Shown here: piece after piece, positions 1-7,933 of the stretch | Layout of the letters: each line of letters begins with the position of its first letter | Numbering within the stretch: position 1 is the first letter of the stretch | Origin: Candidatus Sulfotelmatobacter sp. | GTDB lineage: Bacteria > Acidobacteriota > Terriglobia > Terriglobales > Acidobacteriaceae | Assembly (NCBI GenBank): GCA_030041415.1 | Contig: JASHNX010000186.1 | Location: 1 to 52,943, forward strand | Length of the DNA stretch: 52,943 nt | Direction: 5' to 3' | Program-made: the position numbers and the translations under genes | The notes under the pieces: generated by a model | Told to the model about the DNA's origin: nothing | The model's database searches: none | What the model saw: the letters and a program-made list of their open reading frames with translations, nothing else

Positions 1-356
1 AGAAAGATTTCGACCATTCGGGTCCGCAGATGCAACAGGCATTCCTCGATGCTCTTCCCACAGACACCAGCATCGAGATTTCTGCCGCCCCCTCAGTCGC
101 AACCTCCATTGCTCGCGTCAACGGTCAAACACACGTTTTCATCGCGAATTTTTCCGGCCTAGTCGCGGGTAAGAATCCAGTTCAGACGCCTCAGACCGTG
201 ACCATCACCGTGCCTGCCGGCGGTAGCAATGCTGCTTACTTTCTGCCATTTCTCGGAGAAACCCAGAAGCTCGACGGCGTTTCGAATGAAGGCAAGATCA
301 CGTTCACCTTGCCACCGGTTTCGAAAGGCGCGGTTTTCTGGTTGCAAGCGGATTAA
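1..356 (+). CDS. 3' end of an unrecognised protein (5' truncated by the window edge)
   Basis: The frame is open from the first bases of the window: codons before the ATG at 30 read through without a stop, so this is the C-terminal part of a longer gene and the ATG is probably internal. The visible ~118 residues alternate short hydrophobic stretches with G, P, T and N-rich turns, as in a beta-sandwich. The last third (VTITVPAGG, then FLPFLGETQ, ending in VFWLQAD) resembles the accessory C-terminal domain of secreted glycoside hydrolases, but I do not recognise the family. It is followed by a 226-bp gap containing a candidate promoter for the receptor gene downstream, so it is probably not in the same operon. 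Confidence 0.6.
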   Translation, partial: KDFDHSGPQMQQAFLDALPTDTSIEISAAPSVATSIARVNGQTHVFIANFSGLVAGKNPVQTPQTVTITVPAGGSNAAYFLPFLGETQKLDGVSNEGKITFTLPPVSKGAVFWLQAD

Positions 357-447
357 GACTGTCGAGCTTAGCGGTTTGATCGTCATTGGCCAGCCCCCTG
401 CAGCTTGTTCCTGTCCCGGTTCGAGCCGCATCCGCACGACATTTTGC

Positions 448-477
448 TTGACAATCGGCACTTCCACTCAGTAAAAA
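448..477 (+). promoter_or_regulatory. candidate sigma-70 promoter for the TonB-dependent receptor
   Basis: A perfect TTGACA -35 box (448-453) is followed after 18 bp by TAAAAA (472-477), which matches four of six positions of the -10 consensus. It lies about 105 bp upstream of the preferred receptor start and downstream of the preceding stop. Assigned by eye only. Confidence 0.4.
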
Positions 478-512
478 GATGGGATTCGTAATGAATCGTA
501 ACAATCCGCAAG

Positions 513-543
513 CGGCCGGAACGACAGGCGTTATTCCCGGCCG
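513..543 (+). other. inverted repeat in the receptor leader
   Basis: CGGCCGG (513-519) and CCGGCCG (537-543) are perfect reverse complements separated by 17 nt. They lie between the candidate promoter and the ribosome binding site at 571-578, about 40 nt before the ATG. It could be an operator or an mRNA hairpin. There is no T tract, so it is not a standard terminator. Confidence 0.3.
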
Positions 544-582
544 TCGCGATGGTCAGGATCGCAAGCGGTGCGGAGGGACCTC

Positions 583-3500
583 ATGCAGCTGAATCGGCGC
601 CTTCTTCCCTGTGCTTTCATTCTTTCGATGTCTGCTTGGCTTACCGCCGTTTCGTTTGCGCAGGGCAGTTACCGGGCGCAGTTGCGCGGAGAGGTCTCGG
701 ACCCCGCAGGTGCGCTGGTAGTGGGTGCAACCGTTGCCATCCGCGATGTCGGCACTAACATCACAACCACGGCTCGTACCGATGAAAAAGGGTCTTACTT
801 TTTCACCGGGCTGCGCCCCTCCACATATGACGTCCAGGTGGAATCGCCCGGTTTTCGTCCGGCTGAGAAGACAGGCGTAGTTCTCGCCGTCGATCAGGAA
901 GCTTCGTTGAACTTCAAGCTGCAGACGGCCGGCGTATTGGCTACGGTCGAGGTCACCACGACGGCCCCGCTGCTTGATACCGGAAACGCGACCCTGGGAA
1001 CCGATGTCACGAATCAATACGTAGTCTCGCTTCCGCTCGTGAATCGAGATTTCTTTGGCCTGACGTTTCTTGCGGGAGGCGTAACCGAGGCGGCCGGCTC
1101 CGGCACGCAGGACAACTATCCATCGGGAACGAATTTCGTTTCCAACGGGCAACGCAACGCCACTGCAGAAATTCGGCTCGATGGAGCACCGCTCAGCGCT
1201 CCGGAGCAGGGTGAAGGCGGCAATAGCAACGTGTATTACGAACCGCTGGTTGAAGGCGTGCAGGAATTCAAGGTTCAGAACAACAGCTTCTCGGCGGAGT
1301 TCGGCAATAACGGCGGCACGGTCGTGAACATGGTGATGAAGAGCGGAACCAACTCCTTCCATGGAACCGCCTGGTATTTCCTGCAGCGCTCGGAGTTGAA
1401 TGCTCGCGACTTTTTCAATCCCGCTCCCAATCCCAAACCGGTGAGCGCGCGCGATCAAGGAGGTTTTTCGATTGGCGGGCCGATCCGCAAGAACAAAACG
1501 TTTTTCTTTGGCGACTTCGAGAAAGTTCGCGCTGATAGCGCGTTCAACGGTGTGGCAACCGTTCCCACCGCTACTGAAAGGGCGGGAAACTTCTCCAACA
1601 CAGGCACAAGCATTTATGATCCGACGTTGCCCCTGGTCGCTTGTGCCTCAGGAATGTGCCGGCCGCAAGTACCCAACAACATCATTCCGGCAAAAGAAAT
1701 TAATCCCATCGGCAAAGCCATCCTCGCTCTTTATCCGCAGCCGAATCTGCCTGGTCTAATCAACAATTACATTTTCAGCGGCACGGCGCATGCTCCCGAC
1801 TACCAGTTCGATATCAAAATAGATCACCAACTCAACGACCGAAACCACTTGAGCGCGCGCTACAGCCGCGCGTCGTCCAATTACTACACCCCGATGATTT
1901 TCGGAGACGCCTTCGACAACAACGGCTCAGGCGACGGCATCGCCGGCAGCCCCACGCTGGCGCAGAACGGTTCCATCGAGTATGCCTGGACCGTCAATCC
2001 GCGCATCGTCTGGACCAGCCACTTCTCGATTGATCGCGTGCATGAACTGGCGACATCGAGCATTCCCACGATCTCCAGTTTCAATGCTTCCCTGCCCGCT
2101 GGATTTCAGCTGTCCCCCGTCTTTCAGCAGGCGAACGGACTAGACCGCATGCCGGCGATCTACATGTCTTCCGGCGGGCAAACCGCACCATGGACCGATC
2201 TTTACGATCAATGCTGCATCAACACGACCTTCGCGCACACTCTTTACACGTACTCGTCACAGTTTGTTATCTCCAAAGGATCGCACCTGATGAAGATCGG
2301 CGGCGAGCAGAGACTTTTTTACAACAACTTTTTCCAGCCCAACGATCCGACCGGAACGCTGAACTTCACCGATTACGTCACGTCGCCCACCCCGAATAGC
2401 GATACCGACGTAAATGGCAATCCGACCGGCAATCCACTGGCCAGCACGCTTTTCGGCTACGCCGACAATATCAATCCTGTTCCGAACATCAACACCTCGC
2501 TGCAAGTCCTGCCCGCAGTCGCAAACAAATCTGCAGAAACCGGGTTTTATTTCCAGGACGACTGGAAAGTTAACGCCAAGCTGACGCTCAATCTTGGCAT
2601 CCGTTACGAGTGGAGCACGCCTTACGATGAGCGTTACAACCGGATCCAGTTCAGCAACTTCACCGCGTCCAATGGTTTTACTCTTGATACCAGCGCCGCC
2701 CAAGCGGCTCTTGGGTCCGTCGGCGTAAGCTTCCCGGCTTCAGAACAATTGATCGGCACCACGGAGTTTCCCACTTCGAGCATGCGTCACGTCCCGGTTT
2801 ATCGCAGCGATGTAGGTCCGAGGCTTGGTTTCGCGTACGAGTTCGATCAAAAGACGGTCGTGCGCGGCGGAGCGGGCATTTATTTCGGCATGAGCCCGGC
2901 CACGAACTTTCAATATCCCGGCACTGCCTTCAGCAAAACCGCGACTATGTTTTTCACCAACAACAATTTTGCGACTCAATACGCGACGCTCCAGAATCCA
3001 TTTCCCTCTGGCTTTACCGGCCCACAGGATAAAGCGTACGGGCAGTTTGCCGAATGGGGATACGCCAATAACAACGATCTTGGCACCACCTCCGCCAGAG
3101 ACGCCGATCTTTACATGTGGAACCTGGGAATCCAGCGCGAGTTGCCCAGCCAGATCGTTTTGGGCGTCGACTACTCCGCGAACCGCAGCACGCACCTGCC
3201 ATGGTCCGGGACAAACAATCGGGACTTCATGTCGTCGGCTTTGTTGGCCAAGATTTCGGCCGCGGTTACTCCTACCGATCCGACTTGCCAGGCAGACAGT
3301 TGCGTGAGCACCTTCCTGCAGAATCCCGTTACCAATCCATTTTTGCCCTTGTTCAGCCCGGGATGTACATCCACTCCCACGCATCCGTGCTTCAACGAGC
3401 CAGACGCTGCCTACGCCGCTCCGACGATCCCCCTCGGCTACCTGCTCAATCCATACCCGCAGTTCACAGGAGACTTCGAGGGCCTGATGATCGAGGAAGC

Positions 3501-4305
3501 CAGCTCCTGGTATAACTCGATGCAAATCCGTTTTCAGAAACGCACTACCCATCACCTGAGTTTCGAAGGCAACTACACGATCTCGAAGCTGACCGATGAT
3601 TCTTCAGCCGGAAGAAACAACTGGGTCGGCTCGCTCGGCAGCGGACAGCCACAACAACTCGATCGCCTTTCTCTCGAGCACAGCATCAGCGCCAACGATG
3701 CGCCGCAGCGGCTGGCGGCTGCGGTTGTCCTGGATTTGCCCATCGGCCGGAACGAATGGATCGGCGGCAATATGAATCGTGCGGTCGACGCCGTCGTGGG
3801 CGGCTGGTCGCTGGCGACCATGATCACCGAACAATCAGGTCAAGCCATCGCGTTGGGAATGAGCAACCCACGTTTGGCCAACGGAACTCAGCGTCCCAAT
3901 ATTATCTGCCCCCAACTCAAAACTGGATTGAGCATGCTCGACGTTGCCGAGAACTGGCAGCAGAATGGTGTTGCCGAAGGCAACGGTAACGCGCCGGTTG
4001 CGTCGTTTATTAATCCCAACTGCCTAGCCGACCCCGGCGATCAGAATCCGGGAAACGCACCGCGCTATTATCCCGGCTTGCGGGTAAACGGGATTCACGA
4101 TATCGATATGGACATCTACAAGTCGTTCGTGCCGAAGGAAGGCATGAAGATCGACCTGCGCGCCGAGATGTTCAACGCGCTCAATCATCCACGTTTTGCC
4201 CAGCCGGACGCCGCTGTCGGCGATGCCGCCTTCGGCACAATCACATCGGACGCCGCGGGCTACCTGCCCCGCTACTTTCAGTTCGGAGTAAGATTCGAGT
4301 TCTAG
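583..4305 (+). CDS. Oar-like TonB-dependent outer-membrane receptor with carboxypeptidase-regulatory domain
   Basis: A 1240-residue outer-membrane protein predicted to import large substrates with TonB energy. A signal peptide (about 1-26, ending in VSFA before Q27) is followed by a carboxypeptidase-regulatory-like Ig fold (about 30-115, with GEVSDPAGA and the DEKGSYFFTGL turn), a plug domain and a very long beta-barrel ending in the aromatic FQFGVRFEF. This architecture is the Oar-like receptor group greatly expanded in Acidobacteriota. I prefer the ATG at 583 over the in-frame GTG at 568: GGAGGG sits 5-6 nt upstream of the ATG, and the signal peptide then starts cleanly with MQLNRR. The gatZ-like gene follows after 10 bp, suggesting co-transcription. 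The substrate cannot be read from sequence; the neighbouring hydrolases suggest a glycan or peptide. Confidence 0.93.
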   Translation: MQLNRRLLPCAFILSMSAWLTAVSFAQGSYRAQLRGEVSDPAGALVVGATVAIRDVGTNITTTARTDEKGSYFFTGLRPSTYDVQVESPGFRPAEKTGVVLAVDQEASLNFKLQTAGVLATVEVTTTAPLLDTGNATLGTDVTNQYVVSLPLVNRDFFGLTFLAGGVTEAAGSGTQDNYPSGTNFVSNGQRNATAEIRLDGAPLSAPEQGEGGNSNVYYEPLVEGVQEFKVQNNSFSAEFGNNGGTVVNMVMKSGTNSFHGTAWYFLQRSELNARDFFNPAPNPKPVSARDQGGFSIGGPIRKNKTFFFGDFEKVRADSAFNGVATVPTATERAGNFSNTGTSIYDPTLPLVACASGMCRPQVPNNIIPAKEINPIGKAILALYPQPNLPGLINNYIFSGTAHAPDYQFDIKIDHQLNDRNHLSARYSRASSNYYTPMIFGDAFDNNGSGDGIAGSPTLAQNGSIEYAWTVNPRIVWTSHFSIDRVHELATSSIPTISSFNASLPAGFQLSPVFQQANGLDRMPAIYMSSGGQTAPWTDLYDQCCINTTFAHTLYTYSSQFVISKGSHLMKIGGEQRLFYNNFFQPNDPTGTLNFTDYVTSPTPNSDTDVNGNPTGNPLASTLFGYADNINPVPNINTSLQVLPAVANKSAETGFYFQDDWKVNAKLTLNLGIRYEWSTPYDERYNRIQFSNFTASNGFTLDTSAAQAALGSVGVSFPASEQLIGTTEFPTSSMRHVPVYRSDVGPRLGFAYEFDQKTVVRGGAGIYFGMSPATNFQYPGTAFSKTATMFFTNNNFATQYATLQNPFPSGFTGPQDKAYGQFAEWGYANNNDLGTTSARDADLYMWNLGIQRELPSQIVLGVDYSANRSTHLPWSGTNNRDFMSSALLAKISAAVTPTDPTCQADSCVSTFLQNPVTNPFLPLFSPGCTSTPTHPCFNEPDAAYAAPTIPLGYLLNPYPQFTGDFEGLMIEEASSWYNSMQIRFQKRTTHHLSFEGNYTISKLTDDSSAGRNNWVGSLGSGQPQQLDRLSLEHSISANDAPQRLAAAVVLDLPIGRNEWIGGNMNRAVDAVVGGWSLATMITEQSGQAIALGMSNPRLANGTQRPNIICPQLKTGLSMLDVAENWQQNGVAEGNGNAPVASFINPNCLADPGDQNPGNAPRYYPGLRVNGIHDIDMDIYKSFVPKEGMKIDLRAEMFNALNHPRFAQPDAAVGDAAFGTITSDAAGYLPRYFQFGVRFEF

Positions 4306-4315
4306 AATTCTGCGT

Positions 4316-5677
4316 ATGTCCGCCCGCAAAGCCCTGCCCGAACTGGCTAGCTCGACTGCGCAGCTTGCGGCAATCGTCGAACAGAATCACCGCGGCAAGC
4401 CGGTTGGCATTTTCTCGATCTGTTCGGCCAATCGGTTCGTTCTCGAAGCCGCCATGCTGCAGGCAAAACGCGATCGCAGCTTGCTTCTGATCGAATCGAC
4501 CTCCAACCAGGTGAATCAGTTCGGGGGATACACGGGGCAAACTCCAACACAATTCATCGGCTTCGTGAAAGAGATTGCGAAGTCCATGATCTTCCCCTTC
4601 GAACGAGTCGCCTTCGGCGGCGATCATCTGGGCCCGCACGTTTGGCGCAATGAGCCATCAAACTCCGCGATGCAAAAAGGAGAGGATTTGGTTCGCGCGT
4701 GCGTGCTCGCTGGTTACACAAAGATTCATCTCGATACGAGCATGCACCTCGCGGGCGATCCCGGCGATCGCCACAAGCCGCTTGCAGATGAAATCGTCAG
4801 CCGGCGCGCCGCCGACCTTTGCCGGATTGCAGAAGACGCGCACAGCAAACTGCCCTCCGCTTCACCCGCGCCGCTTTATGTGATCGGGACCGAAGTTCCC
4901 ATCCCCGGCGGTGAACTCGCGGAAGGGCAAGCCCCTGACGTGACGAAACCCGAGGACCTCTCGCAAACATTGCGAATAACCGAGCAAGCCTTCAAGGCGC
5001 GTGGCCTCGAAGAAGCCTGGGAGCGGGTGATTGCGGTCGTCGTCCAGCCTGGCGTGGAATTTGGCGATGAAATTGTATTCCCGTACACGCCAGCCAAAAC
5101 TCGCGCGTTGGCATCCTTTGCAGAAGATCGATGGCAGGGAGTTTACGAAGCCCACTCGACCGATTATCAGACTTCCCGGGCACTACGGGAGATGGTGCGC
5201 GATCACTTTGCGATTTTGAAGGTCGGGCCGTGGTTGACATTCGCATTTCGCGAAGCTGTTTTTGCGCTCGCGGAGATCGAAGAGGAATGGCTCGACTGGC
5301 GCAAGAGCGTCACACTTTCGCATGTACGGGAAGCGCTCGATGAAGCAATGCTCGCCGACCCACAATATTGGAAGGGCTACTACCGCGGCGACGATGACGC
5401 GTTGCGCTTTGCCCGGAAGTACAGTCTGAGCGACCGTTCCCGCTACTATTGGCCTCAACCCCGCGTCGCCGCCACGTTGCAAACCCTGATTGCCAATCTG
5501 AAATCGCAACCCGCTCCGATCTCTCTGCTCAGCCAATATCTGCCCAATCAAGCCGAGGCCGTCCGCGCGGGGCAGATCCAAAACAGTCCCGATCAGATGA
5601 TCCGCCATAAAATCGGCGAGGTCATCGATCACTACGCATATGCAAGTGGCCTGATTGAGCAAAAAACTACGGCCTGA
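4316..5677 (+). CDS. gatZ: GatZ/KbaZ-family protein (tagatose-bisphosphate aldolase non-catalytic subunit or tagatose-6-P epimerase)
   Basis: A 453-residue cytoplasmic TIM-barrel protein of the GatZ/KbaZ/AgaZ family. Family hallmarks are GGDHLGPHVW at 101-110, IHLDTSMHL near 138, and the EAHSTDYQT and LKVGPWLTFA segments. In enterobacteria GatZ or KbaZ stabilises the class II tagatose-1,6-bisphosphate aldolase GatY or KbaY. Some stand-alone members have instead been assigned tagatose-6-phosphate 4-epimerase activity. No catalytic GatY/KbaY gene is present in this window, so the stand-alone activity is a real alternative. Length is slightly above the usual ~420-430. It starts 10 bp after the receptor stop, which points to use of an imported galactose- or galactosamine-type sugar, but that is inference. 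The symbol marks the family, not a proven role. Confidence 0.85.
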   Translation: MSARKALPELASSTAQLAAIVEQNHRGKPVGIFSICSANRFVLEAAMLQAKRDRSLLLIESTSNQVNQFGGYTGQTPTQFIGFVKEIAKSMIFPFERVAFGGDHLGPHVWRNEPSNSAMQKGEDLVRACVLAGYTKIHLDTSMHLAGDPGDRHKPLADEIVSRRAADLCRIAEDAHSKLPSASPAPLYVIGTEVPIPGGELAEGQAPDVTKPEDLSQTLRITEQAFKARGLEEAWERVIAVVVQPGVEFGDEIVFPYTPAKTRALASFAEDRWQGVYEAHSTDYQTSRALREMVRDHFAILKVGPWLTFAFREAVFALAEIEEEWLDWRKSVTLSHVREALDEAMLADPQYWKGYYRGDDDALRFARKYSLSDRSRYYWPQPRVAATLQTLIANLKSQPAPISLLSQYLPNQAEAVRAGQIQNSPDQMIRHKIGEVIDHYAYASGLIEQKTTA

Positions 5678-5743
5678 CAGTGCTTCTTTTTCGCATTCTT
5701 GAATATTGGCACGCCAGGCACTTTTGCCTTACCCTATCGCACT

Positions 5744-7903
5744 ATGAAACTTGGCAAGATCTCTCCGTGCATCAACTTTTGCTTCCTGCCTTCCCTCCTC
5801 CTGCTGATTTGCCCGATCTCCTTGGCGCAAGCTTCGTTCACCCTCGAGCAAGTGATGAGTTCGCCTTTTCCGAGTGAACTCGTCTCGTCGGCCCGCTCGA
5901 GCCGCGTGGCATGGGTTTTCGACGCCAAAGGAGTCCGCAACGTGTGGGTCGCCGACGGCCCTGACTTCGTTCACACCGCGCGGCAGGTGACGCAATACCG
6001 CGAAGACGATGGCCAGCCGATCGCCAGCCTGCGCATCACGCCGGATGGCAAGACCGTGGTCTATGCGCTGGGCAGCGAGTTGAACGACGCGCAGGAAAGC
6101 GCCAATCCCGCGAGCTGGACAAAAGGAGCCAAGCAGCAGGTCTTTTCGCTTGAGATCGATGCAAAAAAAGCCTCGCCGCAGCTTCTTGGCGAAATGGGCT
6201 GTCCCGAAGAAGATTGCGAAGACATTCAGCTTTCGCCGGACGGAAAATGGGCCATCTGGTCGGCAAAGAAGAAACTGTGGCTAGCAAGTGTCGACGGCAA
6301 GAAGCCAGCGAAAGTGCTTGCCCTGGTGCGAGGTGCGGCGCAGCAGCCAAAATGGTCGCCCGATGGCAAACACGTCTCGTTTGTGAGCCAACGCGAAGCT
6401 CACAGCCTGATCGCGATTTATGACTTCGATGGCGAGTCGATTCGCTACCTCGCGCCCAGCGTCGACAAGGATTCCATGCCCCGCTGGTCGCCGGACGGCA
6501 AGTCGATTGTTTTCGTGCGCACGGCGGGAGACGAGAACAAGCTGCCACTGATCCCTGTGCGTTCCAAGCCATGGTCATTGTGGATCGCCGATGTAGCAAT
6601 TGGTTCCGGGCGTCCCTTGTGGCGCAGCGGCAACAGGCCGGACGATTCCTTGCCCGAGCTTACAGAAGATGCTTCTCTCAACTACACCGCCGATGGAAAA
6701 ATCGTTTTCGCCTCAGAGCAGGATGGCCGCAATCATTTGTACTCGATCGCCATCTCTGGAGGCTCGCCTGTCTTGCTCACTCCTGGCGATTTTGACGTGG
6801 AAGACGTAACGCCCAGCGTGGATAAATTGTCGGTCATCTACTCATCGAATCAGGATGACGTCGACCGCCGCCATTTGTGGCGCGTGCAAGTCGCAGGGGG
6901 CGCTCCGCAAGCTCTCACGCATGGCGAAACCATCGAATGGTCTCCCGTGCAGGCGATCGATGGCAGCGTTGTATGCCTCGGCTCAACAGCAACCTCGCCC
7001 GCGATGCCATACTTAGTGACTGCGAGCGGCCGCGAGATGATCACGAAGCAAGCGTTGCCCAGCGACTTTCCTTCCGATTTGCTCGCCACGCCAAAGCAGG
7101 TGATATTTCAAAGCGAAGACGGCCTCACGCTGCACGGCCAACTGTTTCTCCCGCGCAACGCGACGGGGAAAATTCCCGGCCTGGTATTCATGCATGGCGG
7201 CCCCATTCGCCAGATGATGCTCGGCTTCCACTACATGGACTACTATCACAATGCCTACGCAGAAAATGAATATCTGGCGAGCCGCGGATATGCCGTTCTC
7301 TCGGTCAATTATCGTCTTGGAGTTATGTACGGACGGGCGTTTCGCGAAGCGCCCAATACCGTCTGGCGCGGAGCAGCAGAATACAAAGACGTGGTGGCGG
7401 CGGCGCGCTATCTGCAATCTCTTCCCCAGGTCGACGGCGAGAAGATTGGATTATGGGGTGGTTCTTACGGCGGTTTTCTCACTGCCATGGGCTTGGCGCG
7501 CAACTCCGATCTTTTCAAGGCGGGAGTCGATTTTCATGGCGTCCACGACTGGAGTGTCTTTCTTACACAAGAACCGTTCTTCGGCAATCTCAGCTTGAAA
7601 CCTCCCGATGCAGATGCCGCCGTCAAGCTTGCGTGGGAGTCTTCACCCGATGCGTACGTGAGCACATGGCAATCGCCGGTTCTGCTGATCCACGGTGATG
7701 ATGATCGGAATGTTCCTTTCAACCAGACGGTTGACCTGGTGCAGCGCTTGCGACAACAGCACGTCGGGTTCGAGGAGGTAATCCTGCCCGATGAGATTCA
7801 TGGATTTTTGCGATGGCAAGACTGGATCCGCACTTACGGTGCGACCGCTGACTTCTTTGACCGCACGCTGAAACAGGGAGGGAAGATCGCAACGGACAAC
7901 TGA
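5744..7903 (+). CDS. secreted S9-family peptidase (prolyl oligopeptidase / acylaminoacyl peptidase type)
   Basis: A 719-residue exported serine peptidase. A signal peptide (1-29, ending ISLAQ) is followed by a beta-propeller with PD40-type repeats (LSPDGKWAIW at 163-172, KWSPDGKH near 203, RWSPDGKS near 247) and a C-terminal alpha/beta-hydrolase domain. The catalytic triad is visible: Ser574 in GGSYGGF, Asp654 in HGDDDRNV and His686 in DEIHGF. HGG at 484-486 probably forms the oxyanion hole. The frame opens with a TTG at 5699, but the ATG at 5744 gives a proper signal peptide and is preferred; neither has a clear Shine-Dalgarno sequence. It follows the gatZ-like gene by 66 bp and converges with the NamZ-fusion gene. 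The family cleaves short peptides, so a scavenging role outside the cytoplasm is likely. Confidence 0.92.
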   Translation: MKLGKISPCINFCFLPSLLLLICPISLAQASFTLEQVMSSPFPSELVSSARSSRVAWVFDAKGVRNVWVADGPDFVHTARQVTQYREDDGQPIASLRITPDGKTVVYALGSELNDAQESANPASWTKGAKQQVFSLEIDAKKASPQLLGEMGCPEEDCEDIQLSPDGKWAIWSAKKKLWLASVDGKKPAKVLALVRGAAQQPKWSPDGKHVSFVSQREAHSLIAIYDFDGESIRYLAPSVDKDSMPRWSPDGKSIVFVRTAGDENKLPLIPVRSKPWSLWIADVAIGSGRPLWRSGNRPDDSLPELTEDASLNYTADGKIVFASEQDGRNHLYSIAISGGSPVLLTPGDFDVEDVTPSVDKLSVIYSSNQDDVDRRHLWRVQVAGGAPQALTHGETIEWSPVQAIDGSVVCLGSTATSPAMPYLVTASGREMITKQALPSDFPSDLLATPKQVIFQSEDGLTLHGQLFLPRNATGKIPGLVFMHGGPIRQMMLGFHYMDYYHNAYAENEYLASRGYAVLSVNYRLGVMYGRAFREAPNTVWRGAAEYKDVVAAARYLQSLPQVDGEKIGLWGGSYGGFLTAMGLARNSDLFKAGVDFHGVHDWSVFLTQEPFFGNLSLKPPDADAAVKLAWESSPDAYVSTWQSPVLLIHGDDDRNVPFNQTVDLVQRLRQQHVGFEEVILPDEIHGFLRWQDWIRTYGATADFFDRTLKQGGKIATDN

Positions 7904-7933
7904 TTTTCTATTCGCTAAACGATTCCGCGGCGC

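Noticed and set aside
553-1458. Long - strand ORF (301 aa) opposite the receptor gene
   Set aside because: It is the antisense shadow of the receptor; its protein has no motif and atypical composition.
5706-5729. TGGCACG followed by TTTTGCC upstream of the S9 peptidase, like a sigma-54 promoter
   Set aside because: The GG and GC are 16 bp apart instead of 10, so the element cannot work as a -24/-12 promoter.
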